Shown here: in pieces, positions 26,401 through 41,400 of the stretch
Layout: each line of letters starts with the position of its first letter
Position numbering within the stretch: the stretch's first letter is position 1
NCBI GenBank assembly: GCA_018806915.1
Contig: JAGKQI010000086.1
Location: 620,001 to 684,000 of the forward strand
Source of the DNA: Phytophthora colocasiae
Lineage: Eukaryota; Oomycota; Peronosporomycetes; Peronosporales; Peronosporaceae
Length of the DNA: 64,000 nt
Reading direction: 5' to 3'
The notes under the pieces: model-generated
The model's input: the letters and a program-made list of their open reading frames with translations, nothing else
Told to the model about the DNA's origin: nothing
Databases searched by the model: none
Made by a program: the position numbers and the translations under genes

Positions 26401-29400
26401 GAGACAGATGCAACCAAGATCAAAGCGAAGTTGGAAGAACTGAATGCCATAACTACTGTATCAGTGGCGTTCGACCCTTCACAAACGACAGCGTGTAGTC
26501 CTTGTCCTGTCACGGGCTGCACGTCCGGATTCACGGTCACATTTACAGCAGTTGTGGGCTATCAAGGTGACATGCCTATGCTCTCAGCAAACGAGTACGA
26601 CCTTGAGGGCAACCGCCGTGTTGACATTTCAGAGACAATTCAGGGCCAGGCCCCAGTCAGTGGAACGTTCAAGCTCACGTACTTACGAGGCAAAGATGCT
26701 GACACTACAGCTCTTCAGTACAACGCGCCAGCAGCCGATGTCCAGTCAGCACTACAAGCTTTGGACTCGTCGATTACTATCTTGGTTACATCTGACACAC
26801 CGTCCGCTAACGAACAATTGTGGCGAGTAACGTTCCGTGACAGTGGGTATGTTCCAGCCCTGGTTGTTAGGCCGGCTAGCAACCTACTTCAAGGCAATGG
26901 AGCTGGTATCATAGTGTATACACAAGGCACAACTCCAGGCGGGTCTGTGGCCGCGTCTGTTGGTGGAAATCGAGTGTCCGGATTCTTCAGATTAACGTTG
27001 GGTGGGCATACGACAGACCCCATCGGCCACGACGCATCCGACACGACTATGAAAAGCAAGCTGGAGGCTCTACCGAACGTTGGTACTGTGGACGTGACGC
27101 GCACAGGTCCCTCACTGAAGAGCGAATACTCCTGGATTGTTACCTTCACGGCCAATCCTGGTAGCTTCCCGATCGGTGCAGGAAATATTGACAAGTTGGT
27201 GCCAGACTACACGAAATTACGAGGGACAGGCAGCCAAGTAAGCGTCTCCGAGAATCAACAAGGGTCTTTGCCAGTGGATGGGGCTTTTCAGTTGGCTTAC
27301 AACACACTCCCTACTGGGAATTTATCGCCTTACGAAACCAGTGAAGGCGTACAACAAGCACTGCAGACAATTCCATCGATTGGTGGTGTGAGTGTCACAC
27401 GCCAAACGAACACGAACGGGTACACCTGGTTCATTACCTTCAGTGGGTGCAGACACAATCCTGCTGTGTGCAACATCGGAAACGTGAACCTACTCACGGT
27501 GGTGGACACGGGTCTAGTTGGAGGTCATGGAGCATCTCGCCCAACCGTGATGGTTTATGAGGTGGTCCCAGGTGTAGCTCCTGCTAGTACAATGCTCGTG
27601 AAGGACCTGTCGGGCGGAGAACCTTTCCAGACGACCATTTCAAGCCTCACGTACGGCACGAAATACTACGCACGCGTCTCCTTCCATAACGCGGTGAGCT
27701 TCGGGCACAGAGCGCTATCTACCCCCGAGTTCGTGACGACGAGAAACTTGCCACCTGGGGCTCCTTGGCCTGTGACACTCGTGTCTTCTACCTCTACGTC
27801 TATTACAGTGGCATGGGAGATGCCGACAGTCAACGGCGGCGCCACCGTGAGTGGGTATGAACTATGGATTTCCGAGTGGGCCGAGTCGTCGTACCGGAAG
27901 GTGTATGACCGTCCAAATGACGCCATCACGCTGCAAACAACGCTGCAGACTTCGGCAGACAACCTGATCGAGTCAGGTCACAAATATCTGTTCAAAGTGC
28001 GTGCAGTGAACTTCTGTTCATCCGAGAACACCAACGCAGCTTGCTACGGGGCGTTCAGTGAGCCGGTGGAGTACACCGTACGAAGTCCAGTGGTTCCTGA
28101 TCCCCCTGCATCGCTGACACGGGACTCACGCACGACGATCAGCCCCAGTAACACCGCATATGTGAACTGGGAGCCGCCGGGAGACAACGGAGGATCACCT
28201 GTGTCTAGCTATAAACTGTACATGGACGACGGAACCGGATGGACGGAACAAACGCCGCTAGCAGGAAGCTTTCCCCATGGTTATTCGCATCAGGTGACAG
28301 GTTTGACGCAGGGCAAAGTCTACCGGTTCTATATCATCGCGGTGAACTCCGTTGGACCATCCGGACGGAGTGCGGTGTTGGCGCTGGTGCTAGCCACCGT
28401 GCCGTCCGCCCCTGATGCTGCATCTATTACGGACGTATCAGCGACATCAATCAGTGTGGCATGGTTGCCTCCTTCCACATGCACTTCGACACTTACGGGC
28501 TGCAATGGCACTCCTTTGCTCGGCTACAAGTTATGGCAATTTGCTGGAGTGCCTGCCAGTTACACTGCGTCGGGTTCCCCTGTGAACGTGGAGATCCAAC
28601 GCATCCAGGCCAGCGCGATCACCCCTCTGCCTGAAGTCCAGATCGTTACGATCTTAGGAGCCTCCGGCATGTTCAAGTTGTACGTGAACTCGAAGCCGAC
28701 GGGACTATTGTCTGTCAGCGCGACTGGCGCCGAAGTACAAACAGCCTTGGTGACCTGCGGGGTAAACCCTACGAGTGTGACCCACACGTCACTGGCTTCA
28801 GGAGAAACATGGAGGATCGAGTTCTCGTTGGCGGACGGGCCTCAAGCTCTTATGGTTGTCGTCCCAGATCAACTCACCAATGCAGTACTTCGGACCGCAT
28901 ACTCGACAGATGTGACTCGTGTTCAGGCTGGCACCACGGTACTCGGAGGTGATTTCACGGTTGCGTTCCGTGGCTTTGAAACAGGCCATCTCTCAGTAAC
29001 GACAACGAATGCAGCGGAGATGAAGCGGCAGCTGGAAAATCTCCCGTCTATCGGCGTCGTAGACGTGGTCACGCCACCGACAGGTTCAAGTAATACTGTC
29101 ATTTGGGACGTGAAGTTCCAGACGGAGCTCGGTGATTTACCGATGATGACAGTCACGAGTGGTAGGCTGAAAGGAGGAAATCCTACGGTTCTGGTGACTA
29201 CAACACAAGAAGGAACACCGGGTCGGGTGGTGTATGATGGATCCACGTCGCCTGAAATCTTGTCCTTCACGTCCACGAACCTGGTGTCAGATACACTGTA
29301 CGCCTTCGTCGTCACGGCAATCAACGCTGCTGGAGAAGGCATCGGTGGAGTGGCGACACCTGCCGTAGCTGCATCACCTGGTGCCTCCAGTAGCTACACT

Positions 29401-32400
29401 CAGGCGTATGGAGCTTCATTGCTGCAGGGAATGGCAGGTATTGTGTATGAAGTTCAGAGCGTGAAGACCAATGGGCTGGGAGCCAACACGTTCACATTAA
29501 ATTGGGGAACTTCTGGGCCCTCTAGCCTCATCGACGCAACGATGACTGCTAGTGCGCTTGAAGCAATGCTGCCCAGTAAAATTCCAAGTCTAGGCTCCGT
29601 TCATGTGTCTCGGGCTGACCTGAATGGTGCGGACTGCATATGGTACATCACGTTCGTTTCTGTCGTTGGCGACGCACCTATGCTAGTGGCGACCCCTACG
29701 GCGAACGTTGTGATCGAGGAGTTTGTCAAGGGAGAAGCCAATGAGTTCACCATCGCGCCTCGGAAGGCTTCGGGCGATGTGGTGACATACGCGACATTAC
29801 CAGCCAATTTCCAAGGCAAAGATCGTTTCTGGACGGAGTTGTGGGCGACGCCTCCCTCGGTAATTGACGGCACACATGAGTTTGTGTCTGAAGGAGGCTT
29901 GGCTGTGTATAATCCGGTGGCGTACGAAATACAGACGGTGGAGATTAACGGGGTGGTCGGCACATTCCGCTTTAAGCTGGACACGACAAGGGCACGGCTT
30001 GGTGGTGTAGTTTCAACTAGCACCGCGTCGATTGATGCTTCTGTTTTAGCTGGAGCGACGGACGCCAAGGCTGCAAACCTGATCAAAACCAATTTGGAGA
30101 CGCTCACCAACGTGGAAAGCGTGCTGGTTTCTCGAGTTTCTACAAGTGGTGCCGCACCATGGACGTACTCGATCACGTTCGTGACGGACTTGTGCGATCA
30201 GCCTCTTCTCGAACTAGTTGGGGACGCGAATTTCGTGGGTTCTTTCACGATCAAAGAGTTTCAAAAAGGCGTGTGTGAGGTGCAGACAGTAACTACATCG
30301 GCAAGCGTGGAGTCCACTTCCGAGGTACTGTCCATTTCGACGTGGCTAGACGCGACAAACACCCTAAGGGCCCTGGGTGGGTCGTTCACACTCGTGTTCA
30401 CTGGCATGGGCACTACTACTATCCCATTCGACGCTGATGCAGCTACGATGAAGTCGAAACTGGAGGAGCTCAATGGGATCGACGACGTCAGTGTGACGGT
30501 GAAAGATGCGAACTATGGAGCGACGACATCTACAGGACTTCAAACATGGATTGTGACCTTCAATGAAATTATGGGCAGCGTACCAGATATCTCAGTGGTA
30601 TCGCCTACTGGTCTGACAGGCTACGCGGCCAAAGTAATCATCAAGGAGGTGAAGCGCATGGGATTGTCTTTAGGAGGCACGTTCGTGCTCAACTTTTTAG
30701 GCGAGACGACGCGCAATCTACCGTTTGACATCGACGCAGCGGACTTGAAGGCCGAATTAGAAACGGCATTGAGCAGTGTGCGTGAGGTGGACGTCCGGAA
30801 GGAGGAGCGCTACAATGGCAACCGCTGGACTATTTCGTTCACTAAGAATTTGGGTGACTTGCCACTGCTAGAAGCGCACCCGTTAGCGTACGAGATCCAG
30901 GAGATCACGACGCTGGGAGGTTCTCCAACGCCGCTAGAAGGTACATTTACGCTGGCATTTCTAACGGAAATTACGACTCCAATCGCATACGATGCAAGTG
31001 ATGTGGCCATGAAACTCGCGCTTCAGGCTCTTCCATCCGTCGGGATAGTCGATGTGACCCGCACGAACAAACTTGACGCTGGAAACCGCTTCGCTTGGCA
31101 AGTGACGTTCCGCTCGCAGCTTGGCAACATCGGAAAACTCACTTTCGATGCCTCTGGACTTACTGGAAGCCGGTCGGGCGTGAGCGTGACTGAACTTCAA
31201 CCAGGAAACAAGCAATCATTAACGGGTCAGTTCCCCCAGCTTTCCGTATTTAAGAAGCAGAGCGGTTTGCCAAGCTACACAGCTAGGTACATCCCGTTCG
31301 AAGCAGCAGACAGCTACTCCGTGTCGGTCCAGCAGCTCCTTTCGGGAGGTCTCTTTGCGCTTTATTTCGACAACTACTGGATGCAGGACGAGCCTGTGAT
31401 CGTTCGCGTGGACCCGCAGCTTAACTTTGACTGGGGTCAAGACGCCATCACGAATTACGGAAGGGACTACATCAGTATCCGGTGGTTCGGTAAACTTGCA
31501 GTGCCGGCCACAGACACGTACGTGTTCTACGTCTCGTCCAGTGAAGGCGTTCGCGTGTGGCTGAATCATCAGCTTCGAGTTGACACGTGGGAAGACGGCG
31601 AGGATGAAGAAGGGACGCTGGAAAACTTTAATGAGCCGTTGAAGTCAGGAACATTTTACGATCTGCGTATCGAGTATCACGAAGCAACGGGAGCAGCATC
31701 GTTCAAGTTGTCCTGGAGTTCTTCTTACCTGCCTATCGCGCCAATACCTAGCAGCGCGCTGTTTCACGGGGAACATATTGCTGGCAGTCCGTTCTCGACC
31801 GCTGTTACCCCTGGAGCGACAGATTTCCCGTACACTACAGCATTTGGCGACGGCCTTGTGACTGCAACAGTGGGAGTTACAGCACAGTTTACAATTCAAG
31901 CCAAGGACCAGAACGACAACAGCAAAACCATTGACGGAGACAAGTTTGATGTGGAGATTAAAGGTACAAGCACCGGGACAGCTGCTGGAGTAACGTTAGC
32001 TCCGTTCGAAGAGCCAAAGTACATTGGCCAGGGTCAGTATCTGGTCCAGTACCTGCCCTCTGTGAGCGGAACGTACACGGTCTCAGTACGAACAGTGAAC
32101 GGAATCGACATTTATTGCGGACTGGGTCAGCTTCACAAGTGCAGTCCGTTTGCACTAACGGTACTTCCTGGTCCAGCGACACCGCACACTAGTCAGGCTC
32201 TGGGGAACGCTGCGGCTATTACGTACGGAGTGATCGATGGGCTTATTGAAGCGGTAGCTGGGCAGGTATCGAACTTCACCATTCAAGCTCGGGACACGTA
32301 CGGTAACGCAGCAGAGGCTGACGATGTGTTTGAGACCAAAATGGTTCTCCAAACGGACACCACGGTGCAATACCGCAGCAATGTGCTTATCCCCGGAAAA

Positions 32401-35400
32401 CTCGGTCTTTATGCTGTTGAGTACTCGATTCCTCGGGCCGGAGATTACAACATCCAGACGTACTTAAACGGTATTCACATTCTCATGTGTCCTGGACCAG
32501 TTCCGTGCCCCACATGCATAGGAGGCGTGACTTGCAAACCATTGGATACCCCTGCGCAACTCAAGGTTGTACACAGTTCGCTACACGGCCCAAGCTGTAC
32601 GACGGACGATACGGCTACGGGAGCCCTGAGTACTGCTACAAGCGGGATTCAGACGTCCTTTGACATTTACGCACGCGATACATTCGGGAACTTGAGGAAA
32701 GGAGATCGCACAACACACTCGCCCACTACTGGGGACGGCCGATCGGACGCTTTCCTTGTCACGTTCACAGGAAAGAGCGAAGTATTCCGCACATCCAGCG
32801 CAGTACAGACACTAACGAGTGCCAGTAGCAGCGTCGCGGGATATTTCAAGCTATCATTCGGGAAATTCAGGAAGCAGCTTTGTCCTCTGTGCGTGACAGC
32901 TTTGACGGGTGACGTATTGTCCGTGAACACGAATTTAGTCGGGATTTTGCTGCCAGGAACCAAGTTTGTGGTACAGGAGTGCATCTTCACGACGGCAAGT
33001 GTGACGACAATCTCAGTGACAGTGGTCACGAACCATGGCTGTGCATCTTTCACCGGTCAAACGTTTGCACTACAGGTCGCACCTGCTTCTGTGGTTGCTG
33101 CTGAAGCACTGACACCGCTGATTCCACACGACGTTAGTGCTTCAGGCTTGCGGTCGATTCTTCAAGACCTTCACGTTAATGCCAAGGTAGCAGTTACCCG
33201 TGTTTCTGGCGCCGGATATCAGTGGACGGTGACGTTCCTCTCGCATCTGCTCGAGTGGAGTGAAGCACATTTGGCTGTGGAGTACACAAACGGATTTGCG
33301 TCCAGTTTGTACAATAACCCGCTCCAGGTAACGTACACGGCGGCTTCGGGTAAATACCCCGTGTCGTATACACCGCACTACGCGGGAACGTATTCAGTCG
33401 CAGTCACAACTTGGGACCGAGAAACTCACGTCAAGGGCAGTCCGTTTACCATTCAAGTGGCGGATACCACTACAGACGGGCCCAGTTCCTTAACAGCCGC
33501 AGGAGATTCACGTACAGAGAATTTCAGCGCAGCAGCGCAGCAAATGGTGATTGAAGCAGGGAAGCCGATCTCGTTTCAGGTGCAGTTGAAGGACAAGCGT
33601 CGCCTTGAAGAACAAGCCATTCGTCTACGAGCTGTCGTTCTTGCTCCTGTACAGGAAGTCCAACGTGTGGTTGTGGATGCTTTATCATTCAAGTTGAGTT
33701 TTAGAGGCTCATCTGATGCTTCGTTGACTACGACTAGTACGTTTGCTGACATCAAAGTAGCGCTGGAAGCTCTCAGTACGATCTCCGCTGGCGGTGTGAC
33801 TGTGACACCGGAAAATGGTATCGACACGACTGCAGTTTTGAACAATGCGTTCTTAGTCACATTCACGAAAGAAATCGGCAGTTTGCCGCTCATGGGAAAA
33901 TCAGGTGCAACGGTGACGCGTTCTGTACGCGGTGCAGCCTCCGTTCGACAGGCGACGTACACGTTAACGTGCACATCAACAGCGCCAGTGTCGTCTAGCA
34001 ATACATTTACCCTGTCGTATCGAGGAGGTGTGCCGCAGACTGTAGCTGCGTCCGATTCACTGACAACATTCACTACTACGCTGACGAATGTAGTGGGGTC
34101 TCCAGTGTCGGTGATTGCAGAAGTTGGAACTCCAACGTCAGTGTGCGCAGCGACAGCCAACAGGTTGTTCTTCACGTTTAACCAGGTTCTAGGCGACGTG
34201 AGTCTACTGGCGTCCACGAAACCCACCGGATCGCCATTGACAATTACAATCGACAGTAATATGGACAACATCGTGAGCGGCATCTACCCGGCGTGGGGCA
34301 GCTTCAAACTGTCTGCCCCAGGGAGTACGGATACGGTTAGTATCCCTTTTGACATAACTAAACCTGCTATGGAGGATGCATTGAAATTATTGCTTGGGTA
34401 TCCAGTGTCTGTATCGCGCGACTGGTTTGATATCACGACCGAGACGGCAACTGCAAAGCTAGTTACGCTGGTGCAATGGACAGTGACATTTGCAAGTCAC
34501 TCGGGCAACATGCCGGAACTGGTTCCGGACTATTCGGGCATTTCTTTCCATGACGACGGCCAACATCAGCCATTTGTAGAGGTGGTCGAGCTCGAGCGGG
34601 GATCAGTGGGAAACAATCGTTCGGTCACCACAAGTGACACAAAGGTGACGATGACAACGACGTCAGAGAACCCGGGAGTGCAAGAGGTACAGAAACTCCT
34701 GTGTAGAGGAAGTGACAGCTTTACTCTTAAGTATGGAGGAGTGAACCAGGTTATCGTGCCAGACGCTACTCTAAGCGAACTCGAAGCCCAACTGAACAGC
34801 ATCACTGGAGGTGTTCAACTCTTTGCGACGTTGGATGGAGCGCGGCGACCAGCGGCAGAACTCTCAACAGCTTCGATGTTCATTCCTGTGTGTAGCGTCG
34901 CGAACCCGCATACCATCGATATTGTGTTCAATGCACCTGCGGACGTGCTGTTGATCGAGTGGAGTGGAACCAGTAACGACATGTACATCACAGAAGCAGT
35001 GAAAGGCGTCGCACCAAGCGAAACCCCAATCACAATCTCGAATTTGGAGGTGCAGACGCTAAAGTGTCAAGTCACGACTGCTGCAGCAGCTACTGCGTCG
35101 TTCGATCTGTCTTTTGCTGGCGAACGGATCACAGTTGGGGCCAACTCACTGCCAACCGCATTGCAGACGCAACTGAATGGCATGAAAAGCATCTCCCGGG
35201 TTGGAGGCGTGGATGTTAGTCCCTCATCGTCTCCAGTTTGCACTACTTCGTTGGCGAGCTCTCTTGATATTGTTTTTAGAAGTGTGGGCAATCAGCTTTC
35301 ACTCGTGATATCCAACGTACGCGACGGAATCTTGCTGGCACAAGTGAGAGAGACAACACAAGGCTTGGACTCGCTCATATACGATGGCACACATCAGGGT

Positions 35401-38400
35401 TTGTTTAACGTGACGGCCACACCGACCATCAGCGGGAAGTACAAGCTAGCCGTGACCGTGCTGAGCCAGAATACATTTTGTCCTCCCAGCTTCCAAGTAC
35501 AACCGACATTGGCAAGTGGAGCGACGAGTACGCACACGGCACCAGCCGTAGTCACCCAGGGGATCAGGGAATGGTTTACCGTTCAAGCTATCGACAGATT
35601 CAACAACCTTCTAGAGTCAAGTACCGAGTTGGGTACAGACGCCTTCGTTGCAAAGCTGTCCCCCCCTCCCACCCAAGATCTGCCAGCTACTCAAGTGGAA
35701 TCGTATCCTGTCTCGATCACTGAGTCGAAGCCGAACACAAACGGGATTTTCTTGCTCAGTTTCCTCCCTCAACGAGCCGGACCGTACACGCTTTCACTTG
35801 TTCGACGACAAGCAGGAGGTCTCTGGGCGACGTACTACTCGACTGCAGACTTCGCGGACAGCTATTTGAGTCGTCAAGACGCTTTAGTATCATTCCAATG
35901 GGGAGAATCGTCGCCTCTGGGTGACCCGTTCCCGAACAGAAACTACTCGATCCGTTGGAAAGGTGAACTACAAGCTGCCGTCTCGGGTGCGTATATTTTC
36001 ACACTGCGAGCCGATAATGCGGTGGTGTTAAAGGTGGACGGGAAGATTATCTTGAATTTATTTGCAACGCCAACTGTGTCGTCAAGTGCGAACAAGTACG
36101 ACTCATTGCCAATCGAACTGAGCAAAGGTGAATTCTACAGTTTGGAGATCAGCTACAGGACGAAAGACGCACAGTCTTTTGTGAAGCTTGAGTGGAGTAG
36201 TCCAATGGCTGGGTTAGCACGTGCGGTAGTACCTTCCGAGTTCCTTTTCACGTCTACAGCGCTAGTCAACACACCGTTCACCGTCGTGGCCTATCCGGGT
36301 GCCATCAATCCCTCACAAGTACGAAACTCTTTCGACGGCTTCATGACGACCAACGTGAGCGACGAGCCTATCGTGGTGAAGGCGCTTGACACGATGACAT
36401 TCCAGCTCGAAGCACACGATACGTTTGGTAACCGGCGTTTCCACAGAGGGAGTGACGCATTTGAGGTGTCAATGATCGGCATCGATGGCTGGGCTCGCAG
36501 TGGTCGAATCAACGACGTTACCCCAGACCCAAACGATGCGATTCAGTACGACCCGACGTACATTTGTAAGGGTTGCGAGGTGAGTTTCAACGTGAACACG
36601 CGTATTTTGACGCTGAAAAAGGATGTGGCCAGCCAACTGGAGGCTGGCACGAGATTTCGGGTGATTGGAGCCAACAGCGGCACACTGGTACGTCGCCGCG
36701 ACTGCTTCTTTGTCACGGAGCGTGTAACCGGCCCATACACGACTGGCGCTGTCTCAGTTGTTGTTGTAGCAGCGAATGGGTGCGAGGACTTCAGCGGTTT
36801 GAACTTTGACGTGTCTGCGATCGCGGCAACGGACTGGAACTACCTCGGTACTTGCTCTGTATCGGAAGGTTCGACGTCTCTCACTGCTTGTAGTAATTTT
36901 GGCTTAAAGCGTGGAGATCAGATTTCTATCGGACGCGAAGTTGGCAGCGTGCACGAGACGGCAGGCATACTAAGTGCCACGAACATTCCGTTGCAAAATG
37001 TGTATCGAGGAGCGTCGAGCGATCTGGTCCCTGTCTTCAAAATTGGCTACACCACTGGACGCCACACGGTCGCGATGGTGCCGTATGTTAAAGGCCTGTA
37101 CAGGTTGTCCGTGCGACTGCCAGCTATTTATGCGGTGCTGGCAGTGATCACGCAAGCGGATTCATCTTTGGGTGGCACGTTTTACCTCTCAGTAGGAGGA
37201 AAAAAGACGACTGCGTTAAGCTACGATGAACCCTATGCTAACGTGAAATCGGCACTTGAGAATCTTTCGACCGTTAATGCTGGGAACGTGGTTACCTCGC
37301 GCACGTGTATTAGTGGAGATCCCACGAAGGGCTGTAGATGGCTGGTGACTTTCACACACGTGACCGAAGCTTTGGCTTTAAGTTTGAGTGCATCGTACAA
37401 CGGGTTTTTGACCGGTAACAACGCTCAAGTGATCATTCGAACATTGACGCAGCCTCGAGCAGCTCAGATGGTGAATGGTTTCCCGAAGAAGGTGCAAGTC
37501 AACCCCAACGTTATGAATCCAAGTGTGAGCACTGCGTACGGCCCCGGACTGTACGCCTCTACGTCAGGAGTGTTGGCCTCATTCTTCGTCCAGATGAAAG
37601 ACACGCACGGGAACAACCAGGAGAGTGATACAGAATACCTGCAGGTGCAGATCTTTCCGTCCGGGACGACGTATCTTCTCTCACAAATGGCCAGAGTTTC
37701 GTCCGTCGAGTATGTGTCCGAGGGATTGTATAACGTTTCGTACACACCCGTACTGTCGGGGCGTCACACCGTGGTGGTAACCGCACAAAGTGCACCGGAA
37801 ATTCACAAGGTCTCATCGGCCTTCGCACTACCTGGAACAAGTCGTGGAGGTTCATTCGCGCTACGGTTGTTCGGACAGACGACTGCCGCACTGGTGTTTG
37901 AAGCCAACGCGTCGGATGTGCAGCGTGCACTACTGAACTTGCCGGTATTTACTGACACCACGAACGGGACGTCTTCGAGGACTACATCCATCAGTGTAAC
38001 ACGAGCGACCAATGCTCAGAACGGGTTCGACTACCTCATCAAGTACACGCGACTCCCACCGCACTTGGAGTTGGATCTTGTCCAGACTGTGAACAATCTC
38101 TACAGCGGAGACGGTGGTTCAGGCGCAACATTGATAGCGACGGTGCAAACGCAACAGTCCCGTGAGCACATCAAGACGTCCACGACTCTGGGTCAGCCCA
38201 TTGCCAATGAGCAACAACTTGTGAGTCTGTCATCGACAGCTCAGATAACAGGAGGGTCGTTCCAGCTACAGTTTGGTGCACATACAACAGATCTGATCGC
38301 ATATAACGATCAAGCAGCCACGGTGGAGAGCTTTCTCAATCAGCTACCATCGATCGGGAGCGCTGGCGTGAGCGTGAGCCTGACAACCAGCACGACAACA

Positions 38401-41400
38401 CTTCGCGAGTGGACTGTCACCTTCATGGCTGCGACGTTAGGAACTCCCCAGACTGCATTCTGGAACTCGGCACTGTACACGCCGAACCGATTCGTGCGCC
38501 ACGCGAAACTGGTAGGCGACATCCCAGCGTTGAAGTTTGCACCGGTGAACACACTGACTGCTGCTTCCAATGCGGTCGTTTCCGTCGCTGTGACTACTCC
38601 TGTGCCCGGTGTCAGTCCTTTCACCACGATAGTTGCGCATGGCGCTCTAGTTCCGACTCAGTGCACCGCCATTGACGGCAGCACCGCGTTCAAGCCTGGT
38701 TCGATCAATACTGTGGGGCAGAATGGTCTCCATTCGGGCACGTTCCATTCCCGTTCGAGCTTCATTATAGAAGCGCGTGATATCAACGGAAATCTGCTCG
38801 ATGGCACTGGTGGGGGGTCGACTGGCGCGCCAGTACGTGAGATCCAGATCGTCGAGACAAAGAGCTCTGCTGGCCTGTCAACTAGACTGACAGGCACATT
38901 CACCCTTGCGTTGAACGGACAGAAGACAGCACCACTGCCAATGAACGCTGGAATTCAAGACGTCGAAGCCGCTTTGGAAGCGTTGAGTACGCTGAGTGGG
39001 TTTGTGACCGTGGACACACCCGATGTGCAGACGCTGGTGGTGGGAACCGTCATAGCAACCAAGACGTCGAATATCCTAACGACATCTAGGAGTTTCATGA
39101 CTGTACCACCAGACTTTATCGTTGGAGACTGGATTCGCATTGGTTCACTTAGTGGCCCTGTCTTCTCCATCACAGCGATTACTGCGACGACCATCACGCT
39201 GTCGGGTATCTACCAGGGCACCTCGGACAACGCCGCCAACGTGTACAAACAGAGCAACCCGGGAAGTGGATACACATACAGAGTGCAGTTCGCTGCAGAG
39301 TTGGGAGACCTACCAGCTTTGGTGGTTGATACGTCGAAGTTGAGTGGGACGGCGACGGTGACAGCCTGCGATTACCTGCGTACACAACAACTTCAAAGCA
39401 CTGCAGTGTCGCAGCTTAGCGGTACATTCTCACTTTCGTTCCGCGGCAAAACGACGTCTAAGCTGTCTTGGAACGTGGACAACATCAAACTGCGAGATGC
39501 ATTGCTGGCGTTAGATGGAATTCATTCCGCTACAGTGAGTGTTCCGGTGTCAGGAACCAATGGAGGAAATACCTGGCAGATCACTCTCACGTCCACGGAA
39601 CCCCAAGATGGAAAGGACCTGGAACTTTTGTACGCCGAAGGTTATCTGCTCGTTGGAAAACAAGCTCGCATTCAGGTCACGCCTACATGCCCAGCGACGA
39701 CGACGAGAGAGAGCATCAATGTGCAGTCGGTTAGTGGTAGTGAAGGCCACGCATTCGTTCCAGTGCTGCGAGGAGCGTCCACCATTGTGGCTGATGTTAG
39801 TTTCCTGGGTGGTGCGACGTACTCTGCTGTCTACGATACCCCGCGCGAAGCTACCTACTCGCTTGATGTTCGTTACGTATCACCTCATGGTCTATTGGGC
39901 AGCTACTTCGACAACCGCTGGTTGTACGGCACGCCTACGCTGGAACGAGTAGATCCGCAGATCGATTTCGAATGGATGGAGGACCGAATCACTCCCACTA
40001 GTCGAGAGCATGTCAGTGTGCGCTGGCAGGGATACATTAAGCCTTCATTTACTGAAGACTACACCTTCTTCGTGCTGGTAAATGACGGCGCCCGCCTCTG
40101 GATTGAGAATCAGCTTGTGATCGACAAGTACGACTACGATGTCGTTACATCTACGTCTGTAGAGTTCAAGGCGAACACATCCGTAGCAATGATTAAGGAC
40201 CGATTGGTGGAGATCACTCTGGAATATCGCGAGAACTCAGGCGTGGCTTCTGTCTCGCTGTTGTGGCAGTCTCACACGCAACCGAAGGGAGTGGTGCCGA
40301 GTGCGAGGCTTTTCCATCGATCAGATGCGATTATGCTCAGTCCATTTAGTGTCACGACACAAGGTTCCAAGCCGTCACCACCGACGAATATCAGTTTGAC
40401 CATCAGTGCTGCTGACGCGTTAACGGTTCACTTTAATGCACCCGACGACGATGGCGGTGCCCCAGTCACCAAGTTTCAAGTGGAATGGTGGACGTATGGC
40501 AACTACGGGACCAAGGCAGTGCAGGTTGTGAAGATCGCCACTGCGAACAGCGGTACCTTCACGCTGACCCTTGATAGCGTTCAATTCACTGGCCCATTAC
40601 CTGTTGGTGCCCTGTATTCTGACGTGGAAGCTGCTCTTGAGGCACTAGATAGCGCAGGAGACGTGTCCGTAACATCGACACTCGGGGCAGCTTCAACTGA
40701 CTACATCATCACGTTCAATTCTCGCGTCGGGACGGTGAATGCAATAGTCGTAGACAACTCGAAACTGTCGGGGGCATTCCTCGTGTGTGCCAAGGGCGTG
40801 GTTTCTTCACTGGCGAATGGAATGGCGTGTACATCGGGGGAAAGTATCGACAGTACGGTGACAACACTGATAGTTTCGCAATCTCCCCAGTTCACGCCTC
40901 CAGATGTTCCGAAGCGCGGGGACCCATACACGTACCTCATCTCTGGTCTTACCCAGCTAGCAGCGGCTACGGCACCAACTACGCCAGGGGAGGTTGGTGA
41001 TTCAACCGGTCCGGGCTTCTCAGTTCGCGTTCTTGCAAAGAATTCGGCCGGCTTTGGACTTCCGAGCGCAACTGTTTCGTTGAAGCCGATGGCTGTTCCT
41101 GCTGCTCCGACGAACGTCGAGTTGCGTCTGGTGGCTGGTTCGTCGACAAGTCTTCGACTTTGGTGGGATAAACCGACTACCGACAACGCCGCTATGATTA
41201 CGCACTACGTGGTTGAATGGCGTCGGCAGGATCAACCGGGTAGCACTTCGAGTTCGGATGCATTCACCAGTTTCAGGGAAGAACTGGGCTTCTTCCTTGC
41301 AGCACATCCCAAGTCTTTGCGGTTCAAGTACACGGTGGACAACCTTATCGCTGGCGCTGCTTATGCCGTTCAAGTGCGTGCTGAGAATGTTATGGGCGTT

